Below, in pieces: positions 8,368 to 18,260 of a stretch of DNA of 64,000 bases (its first letter is position 1; each line of letters begins with the position of its first letter). The DNA is from Bacillota bacterium (GTDB lineage: Bacteria; Bacillota; Clostridia; Acetivibrionales; DSM-27016): assembly GCA_023390115.1 (NCBI GenBank), contig JAEWDM010000010.1, forward strand, positions 8,889 to 72,888, read 5' to 3'. The position numbers and the translations under genes are program-made. A model generated the notes under the pieces. It saw only the letters and a program-made list of their open reading frames with translations, did no database searches and was not told the origin of the DNA.

Positions 8368-8416
8368 TGATAAAATAAAAGCAGGCTGGCTCCTTAATTT
8401 TATGGAACCAACCTGC
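8368..8416 (-). terminator. Terminator after the GerMN lipoprotein gene
   Basis: On the minus strand AGCAGGTTGGTTCC pairs with the segment ending CCAGCCTGCT (outer positions 8380 and 8416, two G-U pairs). It is followed by TTTTATTTTAT. The G-U pairs form only on the minus-strand RNA, so it serves the leftward transcript. Confidence 0.8.
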
Positions 8417-8452
8417 TCGACAAAACCTGTCAATATTATTTATACCGACTGA

Positions 8453-9013
8453 CTATTCGTAAATCAGCGACTCATCTCTTTCAAACGCTGCGTCAAACTC
8501 CGAGTGTATAAATATATCGCGCTTTTCCCCTTCAATAAGGAACTGGACCTTTTCTATGTTATCAAGCTGCGTCATGGTATTGACAATCGAATATATGGTC
8601 ATCAGCTCTCCTGCCGAGCCTCCGGGGTGGTTATCTATAAATTCACGGGATAAATCTATTGTGCAGGTATCCCCCTCAGTAGAAACAGACAGCAGTCTTG
8701 TTCCCTCGGGTATCGGAGAAGGAAGTCCGCTTCCTGAAGGGCCCTTTTGCAGTTCCTCAAACAGTACTTTCTCTTCAGTATCCCCGCTTTTAACTAAAAT
8801 TTCTCTCTCCTCCGGCATCAGGACATCGGCATTCTCGCTTCCGAAATATAAAATTGCCGTTTTCCTCTGCTCATCCGCAGCACTGCGATCACCCGCTGCC
8901 GCTGTTCCTTCCGCAGCTTCCCCATTGCCTCTTGATATGGAATTTCCTGCGCCGCACCCTGACAGTGCGACAAGCACTATAAAACATACTATAGCAATAA
9001 ATTTTTTATTCAT
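8453..9013 (-). CDS. GerMN-domain lipoprotein
   Basis: The 186-residue protein begins with a lipoprotein signal peptide; the lipobox is LSGC, with the lipidated cysteine at about residue 20. After a low-complexity linker comes a GerMN domain (about 50-180), with LQKGPSGSGLPSPIPEGT and CTIDLSREF, first described in spore germination protein GerM. It is expected outside the membrane, attached by lipid. The family is linked to germination or cell-wall remodelling; the exact role here is unknown. The start at 9013 has GAGG upstream and a terminator follows the gene. Confidence 0.85.
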   Translation of the reverse strand: MNKKFIAIVCFIVLVALSGCGAGNSISRGNGEAAEGTAAAGDRSAADEQRKTAILYFGSENADVLMPEEREILVKSGDTEEKVLFEELQKGPSGSGLPSPIPEGTRLLSVSTEGDTCTIDLSREFIDNHPGGSAGELMTIYSIVNTMTQLDNIEKVQFLIEGEKRDIFIHSEFDAAFERDESLIYE

Positions 9014-9118
9014 AATTAAGACCTCGCTTACTTTATATAGTTTTGCCGCAATTATACATAATATTATACCCCTAATACCTTATATTGCATAGTATGACTT
9101 TTATATTTCCCTCACGCC

Positions 9119-9859
9119 CTAGTCCGCACTTATCAAGTCCTTCATGCGGGCAAACTTGCTTTCGCCTATTCCCGGCACATTCATGATATCCTCGGGTCTT
9201 TTAAAATTGCCGTTTTTCTCTCTGTATGCAATTATATCGCCTGCTGTTTTCTCTCCAACTCCCGGCAGCTCATCAAGCTCGGCAGAGCCTGCGGTATTTA
9301 TATTTATTTTTACGCTTGCCTTATTTCCCTCCTCCTCAAGGCTAACAACGGCACCTCCGCTGTCTTTTGTGATAATAACTCCGGGATTTGTCTTAGAAGA
9401 TTCTTCAGATGTATGGAGCTTTATGTCCTCATTTATTTTCTGAGTATCTTTTTTTGGCAATACCTTAATCATGGTGTTGTCCTCCAAACGGTATGCCAGG
9501 TTTATATTTTCCACATCCGCCTCGTCGGTAAAGCCTCCGGCAGCCTTTATCGCATCATCAATTATCTGTCCCTTTTTTAAAGTTACTATACCCGCCTTTT
9601 TTACACATCCTACTACATACACCTTTATTTCCTCCTCAGAGGCAGCCTCCTCCTTCTCCTCATACTCCTTCTGCAAGGTCGAATGCTGCTGCAGGCTTGT
9701 CTGCACATTGTATTCATTTTGCCTGTCTATTATTATACCGCTGTCGTTCCTTCTTATCATAAATCCTGCCAGTGCCGCTGCCAGAACAATAAACGCGGCA
9801 GCAATAACCACGAGCTCCTTTTTTATATATATTTCCCTTCCCAGTATATTAAGCTCCAT
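9119..9859 (-). CDS. comEA: ComEA-type DNA-binding protein
   Basis: The 246-residue protein has one N-terminal membrane anchor (about 15-37), a SLBB/soluble-ligand domain (VYVVGCVKKAGIVTLKKGQ, about 76-138) and a C-terminal helix-hairpin-helix pair (ININTAGSAELDELPGVG and DIMNVPGIGESKF). This is the ComEA architecture: an exposed double-stranded DNA receptor for natural transformation. No comEB/comEC is next to it here. Many clostridia that are not known to be transformable also carry it. Confidence 0.88.
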   Translation of the reverse strand: MELNILGREIYIKKELVVIAAAFIVLAAALAGFMIRRNDSGIIIDRQNEYNVQTSLQQHSTLQKEYEEKEEAASEEEIKVYVVGCVKKAGIVTLKKGQIIDDAIKAAGGFTDEADVENINLAYRLEDNTMIKVLPKKDTQKINEDIKLHTSEESSKTNPGVIITKDSGGAVVSLEEEGNKASVKININTAGSAELDELPGVGEKTAGDIIAYREKNGNFKRPEDIMNVPGIGESKFARMKDLISAD

Positions 9860-10105
9860 AAACGATCCCTCTCTTAAAGTATTCGTATTCCAATTTTACA
9901 TAATATGCAATATTATATATTCTACATATATGCATTTTTCCCTTTTTTTACTTCATTTTTTTTCAAAAATCAGTACATTTTTATTATCTTTTCTGGTATA
10001 CTTTTATTTGCAGAATAATATTTAACGCGTGTATTTTATATGAAAGGTATGGCATAATTATTATCGTACCTTAAAAGGCACTTATATATTTTTTGGGAGG
10101 AACTG

Positions 10106-11392
10106 ATGAGGAAGCTTTTTTCATGGACAATAACGCTTTTAATTGTAGCCCTATGCTTTTCTGCGGCTTACGCAGAGCCTTCAATAGAAGGCATAGACGC
10201 TCCCTCTTACATACTTATGGATTTAAAATCCGGAAGAGTGCTCTGCGGAAAAAACGAGGGCGAGAGAATGTACCCCGCAAGCACCACAAAGATAATGACC
10301 GCGATTATTGCACTTGAAAACGGGAAGCTTGATCAGTTAATGACAGCAAATGAAAAGAATATAGACCCCGGTCCGGGGGGAATGAACGTAGGCATTATGG
10401 CAGGCGAGCAGCTCACCATGGAAGCCCTTTTGCATGCTCTTCTTATGAAATCCGCCAATGAGTCCGCAAATATAATTGCTGAAAACCTATGTCCTACAAG
10501 ACAGGACTTCCTTGATCTTATGAACAAAAAGGCAAAGGAGCTTGGCGCATATAATACTCATTTCGTAACTACAAACGGAATGCACGACGACGATCATTAC
10601 ACCACTGTCCATGATATGGCAAAAATAGCGTTCTATGCAATGAAGCTGGAAAAGTTCAGGGAGATAGTCTCAAAGCCCAAATATGACATGGAAAGCACCA
10701 ACAAGCATGAAAAGTGGGATACCTTCTATACAACAAACAGGCTGATATCCATGTACTCCGAATCGGATTATTTCTCCAGCGTTCTGGGCATAAAAACAGG
10801 ATATACAAGTCAGGCCGGAAACAACCTCGTATCCGCTGCGGAAAATGATAAAGGCATGCAGCTTATGGCAGTAATGTTCGGGGTGAAAAACAATGTAAAC
10901 GCCAGCAACGTATATATTCAGTCCAGAAGGCTTCTCGAATACGGCTTTCAAAATTTTTCCGAAGCCGTTATCGCAAATGCGAACGAAGTTGTAAAGACAG
11001 TTGCTGTCGAGGACGCAAAGGATGATGCAAAGCTTCCGCTTATTTCCGAAAGCGGCCTGTCTGCGGTAATGCCTTCAGACAACGCCCTGTGGAATTTAAA
11101 TATCAAGCAAAGCTTTGTCTCGGACAGCTTTAAGGCTCCTATAAGTAAGGGAGAGGTCTTAGGGCACATAGAGTATGAAAATGACGGGGTATCTCTGGGA
11201 AGGGTAAATATTATTGCCGCAAATGACGTGGAAAAAAGCTTTATCGCCGAGCTTAAGCAAAGCGTGTATAGCTTTTTAGGAGGAACCTTTAAAAAAATAA
11301 TTCTTTCTATTGCCGGAGTAATAATATTTTTTATTTTATTGAGAATCGTACTCAGGAGAATATCCAGGGCGGTAAATTCAAGAAAAATATAG
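10106..11392 (+). CDS. dacF: D-alanyl-D-alanine carboxypeptidase (DacF-like)
   Basis: A 428-residue penicillin-binding protein of peptidase family S11 that removes the terminal D-Ala from peptidoglycan pentapeptides. There is a signal peptide (about 1-23), then the three active-site motifs: STTK (SxxK), SAN (SxN) and KTG in GIKTGYTSQAGN. A PBP5-type C-terminal domain follows, and a C-terminal membrane anchor at about 393-415 holds it at the outer face of the membrane. The start has GGGAGGAACTG. DacF in Bacillus acts in spore cortex; whether this one is sporulation-specific is not shown by the sequence. Confidence 0.92.
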   Translation: MRKLFSWTITLLIVALCFSAAYAEPSIEGIDAPSYILMDLKSGRVLCGKNEGERMYPASTTKIMTAIIALENGKLDQLMTANEKNIDPGPGGMNVGIMAGEQLTMEALLHALLMKSANESANIIAENLCPTRQDFLDLMNKKAKELGAYNTHFVTTNGMHDDDHYTTVHDMAKIAFYAMKLEKFREIVSKPKYDMESTNKHEKWDTFYTTNRLISMYSESDYFSSVLGIKTGYTSQAGNNLVSAAENDKGMQLMAVMFGVKNNVNASNVYIQSRRLLEYGFQNFSEAVIANANEVVKTVAVEDAKDDAKLPLISESGLSAVMPSDNALWNLNIKQSFVSDSFKAPISKGEVLGHIEYENDGVSLGRVNIIAANDVEKSFIAELKQSVYSFLGGTFKKIILSIAGVIIFFILLRIVLRRISRAVNSRKI

Positions 11393-11424
11393 CAGGCTTG
11401 CAGCATCAGGCTCTGCTTTCTTTA
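11391..11424 (+). terminator. Terminator after dacF
   Basis: AGCAGGCTTG pairs with CAGGCTCTGCT (one bulge) and is followed by TTCTTTAT. The hairpin starts at the dacF stop codon. Confidence 0.55.
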
Positions 11425-11638
11425 TATAATCCGTAAAATAAATATTATCTTAAAATTCAAGCAAAGCAATGCTATGTTACTGTTTTTTTTAATATAATGT
11501 AATATAAACATGGATTTATGCTGCAAAAATATAAGGGCTTTAATTTTCATAAAATTTAATGTATAATATGTACTATTGCATTTTTAGTGCTGCAATTATA
11601 GCATTTGATGTATATACATCACAAAGGAGTGGTATGTA

Positions 11639-13396
11639 ATGGTGTCTGAGCCCATTTACAGCGTGAGGCCAATAAAGAATTTGAAAGACATGCTTGAGCA
11701 AAGTGCGGACCTCTACAGTGAAAAGGATGCTTTTCTCATAAAAGAAGGCGATAATAATTATAGGGGGATAAAGTATTGTGATTTTAAAAGAGATGTGGAC
11801 GCTTTAGGCACGGCACTTTTGGATCTGGGTTTAAAAGACAAATTTATAGCTGTAATAGGAGAAAACCGTTATGAGTGGGGAGTAAGCTATATGTCCGTTG
11901 TAAACGGTACAGGTGTTGCAGTTCCATTGGACAGGGAGCTCCCTTTGTCGGAAATCGAAAATCTTCTTATAAGGTCGGACGCGTCCGCAATTATCTTTTC
12001 CGAAAAGCTTGACAAGGAAATGAGGATGCTGTCCGCCACCCTTACTTCTGTAAAATATTTTATCAGGATGGACTACGCACATATGCGGCAGCCTTCCTCC
12101 AGCTCTTCCACGGAAGGCACAGACGGCAGATTCATTTCATACACCGGTTTGATTGAGTACGGAAGAACGCTTATTGAAAGATGCGGAAACAGGGATTTTC
12201 TGGACTCTGTAATTGACCCCGATAAAATGAGCATACTGCTTTTCACCTCGGGGACTACGGATCTGGCTAAAGGAGTAATGCTGTCCCACAACAATATATG
12301 CTCAAATATAATGGCAACCTGCTCGGTTCTCTATCTGGACAGCAACGATTCGGTTCTGTCCATACTTCCCATGCACCATACCTATGAATGCACCAACGGT
12401 TTTCTGCTTATGCTTTATAACGGTTGTACTATTTCCTTCTGTCAGGGCTTAAAGCATATCTCAAAAAACCTTAAGGAGGTCAAATGCACTATACTTCTGG
12501 CAGTGCCCCTTATACTGGAAAACATGTATAAGAAAATATGGGAGCAGGCAGATAAGAAAAAGGGCATGAGGCTCAAGCTTAAAACAGCCATTTTTATAAG
12601 TGACATACTGTATAAAGCCTTTAATATTGATATAAGAAAAAAGCTGTTCCGTCAGGTGCATGAAAACATTGGAGGAGGAATAAGGCTAATAATCTCGGGA
12701 GCCGCCGCCATAGATCCCAGGGTGTCCAAAGGCCTCGGCTCTATGGGGATACGTGTAATACAGGGATACGGACTGACAGAGTGTGCACCTATTGTAACTG
12801 TAAACAGGGATGACGCCTTTAGGGACGCGTCGATAGGCTGGCCTCTTCCTGGAACAGAGGTAAGGATAGAAAATCCAAACAGTGACGGAATAGGAGAAAT
12901 AGCGGTAAAGGGTTCCCATGTCATGCTTGGCTATTTTGAAAACAGTCTCGCTACCGAAAAGGTATTAAAGGACGGATGGTTTTATACCGGCGATCTGGGG
13001 AGAATTGATGATTCCGGCTTTTTCTATGTGACAGGCAGAAAGAAAAATGTCATTGTGACTAAAAACGGCAAAAATATTTTCCCTGAGGAGGTTGAGGCAT
13101 ACCTCAATAAGAGTTCCTATATTCAGGAATGCTTGATATGGGGAAAGTATGAGGAAATATCGGGTGAAACCTATGTAAGTGCCCAGATCGTGCCCTATAT
13201 TGAGGCAATAAAGGAAAAGCTCAGGATTGACAACCCCTCGCAGGAGGATATACTCAAAATAATTAATCTGGAGGTAAAGGCCGTAAATTCCCGCATGCCT
13301 TTATATAAACGCATACGCAAATTCACAGTCCGTGAAAACGAGTTTGAAAAGACCACTACTAAAAAAATAAAAAGGTATATTGAGAAAATAAGCTAA
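11639..13396 (+). CDS. Long-chain acyl-CoA synthetase-like AMP-binding protein
   Basis: This 585-residue member of the ANL superfamily activates carboxylic acids as adenylates and transfers them to CoA. Motifs visible are the P-loop FTSGTTDLAKGVM (the usual TGxPKG is altered), GYGLTE, WFYTGDLG and a final catalytic-lysine region TTTKKIKRY. Overall it is most like the long-chain fatty acid:CoA ligase (FadD15/AAS-like) group. It stands alone between terminators, behind TATAAT at 11562-11567 and the ribosome binding site AAAGGAGTGG. The physiological acid is unknown. Confidence 0.85.
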   Translation: MVSEPIYSVRPIKNLKDMLEQSADLYSEKDAFLIKEGDNNYRGIKYCDFKRDVDALGTALLDLGLKDKFIAVIGENRYEWGVSYMSVVNGTGVAVPLDRELPLSEIENLLIRSDASAIIFSEKLDKEMRMLSATLTSVKYFIRMDYAHMRQPSSSSSTEGTDGRFISYTGLIEYGRTLIERCGNRDFLDSVIDPDKMSILLFTSGTTDLAKGVMLSHNNICSNIMATCSVLYLDSNDSVLSILPMHHTYECTNGFLLMLYNGCTISFCQGLKHISKNLKEVKCTILLAVPLILENMYKKIWEQADKKKGMRLKLKTAIFISDILYKAFNIDIRKKLFRQVHENIGGGIRLIISGAAAIDPRVSKGLGSMGIRVIQGYGLTECAPIVTVNRDDAFRDASIGWPLPGTEVRIENPNSDGIGEIAVKGSHVMLGYFENSLATEKVLKDGWFYTGDLGRIDDSGFFYVTGRKKNVIVTKNGKNIFPEEVEAYLNKSSYIQECLIWGKYEEISGETYVSAQIVPYIEAIKEKLRIDNPSQEDILKIINLEVKAVNSRMPLYKRIRKFTVRENEFEKTTTKKIKRYIEKIS

Positions 13397-13406
13397 TCTC
13401 ATATAA

Positions 13407-13458
13407 AGACAGGCGCTATGCAGAGACTTCAGTCCTTGCCCGTAGCGCCTGTCTTATA
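13407..13458. terminator. Bidirectional terminator between the acyl-CoA ligase and HAD genes
   Basis: A perfect 12-bp inverted repeat (AGACAGGCGCTA at 13407-13418, TAGCGCCTGTCT at 13443-13454) lies between the two convergent genes and is followed by short AT-rich tracts on both sides. Confidence 0.75.
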
Positions 13459-13470
13459 TTACGAAGTTTT

Positions 13471-14118
13471 TTATTTGACGTGCAGTACAAGCTCTCCCAT
13501 ATCGTCTATAATAATATCAGGCTCAGCCGCGGTCAGTGCCTTGGTATCTCCTAAGCCGTAAGTCACTCCGCAGGTGTGAGCTCCAACTCTCTTCCCGACT
13601 TCTATATCGGTGTATGTATCCCCTACCATTAAGGCGTTTTCAGCACTTTCTCCAAGCTTTTGCAGAACCTTTACCAGACCCTCGGGATCAGGCTTCAGCC
13701 TTTGCACCGACTCAGGCCCTATAATAAGCTTGAAAAATTGCATTACTCCCAACCCTTCAAGTATTCTGTACGTTAGAGCCTCGGACTTATTTGTAAGTAT
13801 AGCCAGCTTCTTTTGGCTAAAGAAGCTCAAGGCATCCCTGACATTGTCATAAAGCCTCGTCTCAACTATGCAGTTATCCAGATAGTATTTTTTATAAAAT
13901 GGAAGAGCCTCTTTTATTACATCCTCACTACAGCCCTTAAAGCTTTTTCTTATAAGCTGTTCCGCGCCTCTTCCCACATAGCCTATTATCTCTTCCCTGC
14001 TTAAGACCGGCCTCCCAAAAGCTTTAAGGGTGTGGACTACGGCATTGGCTATGTCCGCTCCCGAATCTACAATAACTCCATCAAAATCAAATACAATTGT
14101 TCCAGCCTTTATCCCCAT
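13471..14118 (-). CDS. HAD-family phosphatase (phosphoglycolate phosphatase-like)
   Basis: A 215-residue HAD superfamily hydrolase. Motif I is VFDFDGVIVDSG (nucleophile and acid/base aspartates), motif II LTNK, the motif III lysine lies in RLKPDP, and motif IV is GDTYTDIEVG. An alpha-helical cap between motifs I and II places it with the Gph/PpaX-like subfamily. Substrate cannot be assigned. The ATG at 14118 is preferred over a TTG two codons earlier because AAGGAG lies at better distance. Confidence 0.85.
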   Translation of the reverse strand: MGIKAGTIVFDFDGVIVDSGADIANAVVHTLKAFGRPVLSREEIIGYVGRGAEQLIRKSFKGCSEDVIKEALPFYKKYYLDNCIVETRLYDNVRDALSFFSQKKLAILTNKSEALTYRILEGLGVMQFFKLIIGPESVQRLKPDPEGLVKVLQKLGESAENALMVGDTYTDIEVGKRVGAHTCGVTYGLGDTKALTAAEPDIIIDDMGELVLHVK

Positions 14119-14193
14119 ATTCAAAATCTCCTTTTAAGAACCGGCAAAGGGCTGCTGCCAACTTAAAGGCAGCGGCCCTTGTGATGCTACAGC

Positions 14194-14532
14194 CTATTTA
14201 TATATCACAATTCCATCCGACCACAGCCTGTCAAGGTTGTAGAATTCCCTGTCCTCCTCATGGAATATGTGTATTACTATTTCACCATAATCAAGCAATA
14301 TCCATCTGGCAGTATTGTAGCCCTCCTTATGCAAGCAGCCATACCCTTCGCCGGACAGCTTTTCATCGATTTCGTCAGCAAGAGCCCGTATATGTGTGGT
14401 CGATGTACCGCTGCAAATAATAAAATAGTCCGCCAGAATTGATATATTTGTTATGTTAACAGCACTTATATCCCTTGCTTTTTTCCCTTCCAAAATTTCA
14501 AGAACCTTTTGCGCTATTTTTTCGGAATCCAA
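14194..14532 (-). CDS. rsfS: Ribosomal silencing factor RsfS
   Basis: The 112-residue protein has the RsfS/Iojap pattern: ILEGKKARDISAVNI, then FIICSGTSTTHIRALAD and YGEIVIHIFHEEDREFYNLDRLWSD. RsfS binds ribosomal protein L14 and blocks subunit joining when nutrients are short. The frame starts at TTG 14532, 11 bases after GGAGG; no ATG is available nearby in frame. It is downstream of nadD and yqeK, a conserved gene order in Firmicutes. Confidence 0.94.
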   Translation of the reverse strand: MDSEKIAQKVLEILEGKKARDISAVNITNISILADYFIICSGTSTTHIRALADEIDEKLSGEGYGCLHKEGYNTARWILLDYGEIVIHIFHEEDREFYNLDRLWSDGIVIYK

Positions 14533-14626
14533 ATGAATTTTATCCTCCTTTTTAAGTTAGTCTACAGCTTTATTATACCATTAATTACGGCATAGTAAAG
14601 CACCTTCACAGGCATGAATTTTTTGG

Positions 14627-15205
14627 TTATTTGGCCTTGCTTCGCCGTTCATAAATAATATAATTTCTTGCGTTAATGGTATTGGGATGAACAAGCGTAC
14701 CCTTGTCCATTACGAATCTTACTGTTTTTTCCAGAGACATAAGTATTGCCTTATCAATATCATTATATACAACCTTGCGCGCCTCAAACACCGCCGGAAA
14801 TGTTCTTCCCGGCTCAATATAATCCGCTATGAACACAATTTTGGCCAGCATGCTCATTCTTTCGCAGCCTGTAGTATGATATCTTATTGCATCAAGTATC
14901 TCGGCATCTGCAATACCATATTCTGTCTCGGCAAGTCTGGCTCCTATGGGTCCGTGAAGAAGCTCGGGCTGAGTGCGCGTTATATAATCCGTTTCAATTC
15001 CCAGCTCGTCACAAAGCTTGAAAACCCTTTCTCCTTTTATATCCCGGGCGCAATCATGCAGCAGGCCCGCAACAGCCGCCTTCTCTTCCTCTACCCCATA
15101 CTTTCTTGCGAGAAGTATTGAAGTTTCCATAACATTAACCGAGTGTACAAACCTCTTATGCTTTAAACCCGGCTTCAGCCTGTCCTTCATTTCCTCAATA
15201 GTCAT
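14627..15205 (-). CDS. yqeK: HD-domain hydrolase YqeK
   Basis: A 192-residue HD-superfamily phosphohydrolase with H...HD...D spacing: RFVHSVNVM, AGLLHDCARD, LLHGPIGARL and IADYIEPGR. YqeK proteins of Firmicutes hydrolyse diadenosine tetraphosphate symmetrically. The ATG at 15205 or a TTG two codons earlier may start it. It begins 15 bases after the nadD stop and forms a unit with nadD and rsfS. Confidence 0.92.
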   Translation of the reverse strand: MTIEEMKDRLKPGLKHKRFVHSVNVMETSILLARKYGVEEEKAAVAGLLHDCARDIKGERVFKLCDELGIETDYITRTQPELLHGPIGARLAETEYGIADAEILDAIRYHTTGCERMSMLAKIVFIADYIEPGRTFPAVFEARKVVYNDIDKAILMSLEKTVRFVMDKGTLVHPNTINARNYIIYERRSKAK

Positions 15206-15219
15206 AGTCAATGTCCGCT

Positions 15220-15849
15220 CTATCCTTGCGTATCCTCCAAATACAGTCTATTTTCACCCACATACCTTTCCACAGCCTCCGGCACCATATATTTTATGGA
15301 TTTGCCGCATGCAATCCTTTCCCTTATAGCTGTGGAGGATATCTCTATTAAAGGCGACTTAACCAAGTTTATTGCAGCGCCATACTCACCTTTTAAAAAA
15401 CCAATCCGGTTCTGGAATTTTTCCTCTTCATATCCAGGTCTGACTGCCGCTATAAACTCACACAGGGTAAAAACCCTCTCGTAATCCTTCCAGGTATGCA
15501 GATCCAGTATAACATCCGCTCCTGTTATAAAAAACAGCTTCGCATCCTTTCCATATAAATCCTTAAGACAGAGCAGAGTGTCAATTGTATAGGTATATCC
15601 CTCTCTCTCTATTTCTATATCCGACACATCAAAAAAAGGATTTGACTCTGCGGCAAGCTTTACCATATTAAGCCTGTGCCTTGCAGAGGCAACCTCCAGC
15701 GTCTTTTTATGAGGAGGAGCTCCTGAAGGAATAAATATGACCCTGTCGAGATGAAATATTTCCCTTACATGCTCTGCGAGAATTAAATGTCCATAATGTA
15801 TGGGATTAAATGTTCCTCCTGTAATACCGATGTATCTGTATCTATTCAT
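15220..15849 (-). CDS. nadD: Nicotinate-nucleotide adenylyltransferase
   Basis: This 209-residue nucleotidyltransferase adenylates nicotinate mononucleotide to deamido-NAD in NAD synthesis. The ATP-binding signature GITGGTFNPIHYGH is at the N-terminus, with FIPSGAPPHKK in the middle and the ISSTAIRERI motif near the end. The ATG at 15849 follows AAGGAAATCG. It leads the nadD-yqeK-rsfS group. Confidence 0.96.
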   Translation of the reverse strand: MNRYRYIGITGGTFNPIHYGHLILAEHVREIFHLDRVIFIPSGAPPHKKTLEVASARHRLNMVKLAAESNPFFDVSDIEIEREGYTYTIDTLLCLKDLYGKDAKLFFITGADVILDLHTWKDYERVFTLCEFIAAVRPGYEEEKFQNRIGFLKGEYGAAINLVKSPLIEISSTAIRERIACGKSIKYMVPEAVERYVGENRLYLEDTQG

Positions 15850-16023
15850 TATATCGATTTCCTTAAAAAACGTTATTGCATATTATAACATAAAATTATA
15901 TTCATGCCTATATGCTTACGCTATTTTGGGGCAAAAGCAGGAAAGGCTCAGTTGACAAGGTAAATGCAACCGCAAAGAATGAAAGTAGTTGCATTAAAAG
16001 CTTTTTCATGGCAGGATGATATA

Positions 16024-16076
16024 AAATAAAGCGTCTTTAAGCGGCTGTAAATGCAAGAGCCTCTTAAAGACGCTTT
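16024..16076 (-). terminator. Terminator after trpE(G)
   Basis: A perfect 13-bp inverted repeat (AAAGCGTCTTTAA at 16028-16040, TTAAAGACGCTTT at 16064-16076) lies past the stop and continues on the minus strand into ATTTTAT. The remaining bases between 15850 and 16020 show no gene that I can support. Confidence 0.8.
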
Positions 16077-16097
16077 GTATGCACAAACATCACTAAA

Positions 16098-18260
16098 TTA
16101 TTTTAATGCTGAAAGCACATTTTCCACCAGCTTTAAGCCGTTATTTTCCTTTAATGTCATTATAGACTCAGGATGAAATTGCACTGCGCTTATGGGAAGC
16201 TCCCTATGCTCGACGGCCATAACAACATTATCCTCCGAAACAGCCGTCACCTTTAAGCATTCGGGCACCTCCGCAGCATAAAGGGAATGATACCTTCCTA
16301 CATAAAAAGCCTCCGACAGCCCCGCAAATAATTTGCCTGTGCTATCCGCATTTATCCGGGACGATTTTCCATGCCAGGCATAATCAAGCTGCCCCAGCTT
16401 TCCTCCAAAATACTCGACAAGCCCCTGTAATCCGAGACATACACCAAATATGGGTATACCTTTTTCAATACTCAATTTAATGGTCAGGTTTAAATCAAAT
16501 TGCTCCGGCCTTCCCGGCCCCGGGGAAAGAACAATAAGGTCGAAGCCAGTTTCTTCCGACATTAAGACCTTTTGAGCCTGATTTGAACGCAGCGTCACAA
16601 CAGAAGCTCCCGTTTGCCTGAAATAGTCTGCAAGAGTGTGTACAAAAGAATCCTCATGATCTACAAACAATATTTTTTTGCCCACACCGCTTTTTAATTC
16701 CTCCTTCGGCAATTCCACCTTCTGAGCCTTATTAAATTCCACTGCCTTTACCAGTGCGGCAGCCTTTATATATGTTTCCTCTTCCTCATCCTCCGGAACG
16801 GAATCTATAAGCAGGGTAGCGCCAACTCTTATTTTGGCGGTTCCGCTGTTTTCTATTTTAATGGTACGAAGAGTAAGACCGGTATTGATATCACCGTTAA
16901 ATGCGATATACCCTACCGCACCTCCATACCACTCCCTGCATGAATCCTCTTCATTCTCTATCCAGCTTATGGCTGCCTTTTTTGGTGCTCCCGTTATTGT
17001 AACTGCCCACATATGTGTCATAAAAGCGTCTAATGAGTCAAATTCAGGCCTTAAATATCCTTCAACATGATCGACGGTATGGATCAAATGCGAGTAAAAC
17101 TCGCATTGCCTCCTCCCTATAACCTTTACAGTACCGGGAATGCAAATCCTCGATTTGTCATTTCTGTCAACATCGGTGCACATTGTAAGCTCCGATTCAT
17201 CCTTGTAAGAGCTTAATAGCTTTTTAATCTGCTCCGCATCCTCTATTGCATCCTTGCCCCTTTTAATGGTACCGGAAATAGGGCACGTTTCAACGCGATT
17301 ATTCTCAACGCGGACATACATTTCAGGAGATGAGCCCACAAGATATTCTCCGCCCATATTAATTATAAAGCCATATGGACTTGGATTGGACGCCTTTAAA
17401 TTGCTGAAAACCTCCGAAGGAGTTGAGCTGCATTTGTAATAAAGCATATGAGAGGGTACAACCTCAAACATATCACCGACCTTAAAGGCCTCTATAGCCT
17501 TTCTGACAATAGAGGCATATTTCCCCTTCCCGGCTTTTGGAAGCTGCACGTCATTTTCGTCTGCGCCGAATTGATATTTGCTGCCACAGACAGGTATTCC
17601 CTCTGTGCTGGCACCGTCAATAATAAATTCATAGCTTATTTCACTGGCCTGCACCATCCTATGGTCTACTACGGTTATGCGGTCAGGCATAAAGAGCACA
17701 AGATCATTGGCAGCATCAGGGCGATCATGCTTTAATTCAATGGGATCAAACTGAAACACGAGGTCATATCCGAAAGCCCCGTAAAACCCGAGAAATTTAT
17801 CATCCTTACACGAAAACAGCCGATTAACAGCTCTGATTACCGAAAAAATACTGGGCTGCTTGCTTCTCTCCTCTTCGCTGAAAACAGCATCGCTTTTCTT
17901 TACCGTTCCTTCGATACATGAGCTGCTTAAATTGACGCCTTCTATATCCTTATTTCCCTTCAAATGGTTATAAATAACACCAAGCAGCACTTCTCCGCGC
18001 TTGTTTAAGGCATTAAAAGCAAAAGAACGCTTTTTGCTCTTCAGCTCCAGGCATGGATTTACAAAGCCTATATCCCACCTCGAATACCTCCCCGGATACT
18101 CGTAGCTGCTTGAGAAAAGGGCACCCTTGCTGCTGTCAATAAGCTCTAAAATTTTATTAACGCTTGTCTTTGCATCAGATGAGGCTGTTCTTCTTTTAAT
18201 TTTTATATTTCCATCGGTCAAATACTCAAAAAACCCATCATTAGATAAATACTCAAACAT
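16098..18260 (-). CDS. trpE(G): Anthranilate synthase, fused TrpE-TrpG
   Basis: A 720-residue fusion of the chorismate-binding aminase (about 1-510) and a glutamine amidotransferase (about 525-720). It makes anthranilate from chorismate and glutamine, the first step of tryptophan synthesis. TrpE motifs: SGTIKRGKD, ELTMCTDVDRNDKSR, TGAPKKAAI and GGAVGYIAFNGD. The TrpG nucleophile is in GVCLGLQG and the triad histidine and glutamate in HPES. The fused arrangement is that known from rhizobia and scattered bacteria; here it is a single gene without other trp genes. The ATG at 18260 lies 8 bases after GGAG, a site that is part of a terminator hairpin. Its leader looks like a TRAP attenuator. Confidence 0.93.
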   Translation of the reverse strand: MFEYLSNDGFFEYLTDGNIKIKRRTASSDAKTSVNKILELIDSSKGALFSSSYEYPGRYSRWDIGFVNPCLELKSKKRSFAFNALNKRGEVLLGVIYNHLKGNKDIEGVNLSSSCIEGTVKKSDAVFSEEERSKQPSIFSVIRAVNRLFSCKDDKFLGFYGAFGYDLVFQFDPIELKHDRPDAANDLVLFMPDRITVVDHRMVQASEISYEFIIDGASTEGIPVCGSKYQFGADENDVQLPKAGKGKYASIVRKAIEAFKVGDMFEVVPSHMLYYKCSSTPSEVFSNLKASNPSPYGFIINMGGEYLVGSSPEMYVRVENNRVETCPISGTIKRGKDAIEDAEQIKKLLSSYKDESELTMCTDVDRNDKSRICIPGTVKVIGRRQCEFYSHLIHTVDHVEGYLRPEFDSLDAFMTHMWAVTITGAPKKAAISWIENEEDSCREWYGGAVGYIAFNGDINTGLTLRTIKIENSGTAKIRVGATLLIDSVPEDEEEETYIKAAALVKAVEFNKAQKVELPKEELKSGVGKKILFVDHEDSFVHTLADYFRQTGASVVTLRSNQAQKVLMSEETGFDLIVLSPGPGRPEQFDLNLTIKLSIEKGIPIFGVCLGLQGLVEYFGGKLGQLDYAWHGKSSRINADSTGKLFAGLSEAFYVGRYHSLYAAEVPECLKVTAVSEDNVVMAVEHRELPISAVQFHPESIMTLKENNGLKLVENVLSALK

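Noticed and set aside
14147..14180. A 13-bp near-perfect hairpin between rsfS and the HAD phosphatase gene
   Set aside because: There is no T-run after it on either strand, so I did not call it a terminator; it may only be an mRNA-stabilising stem.
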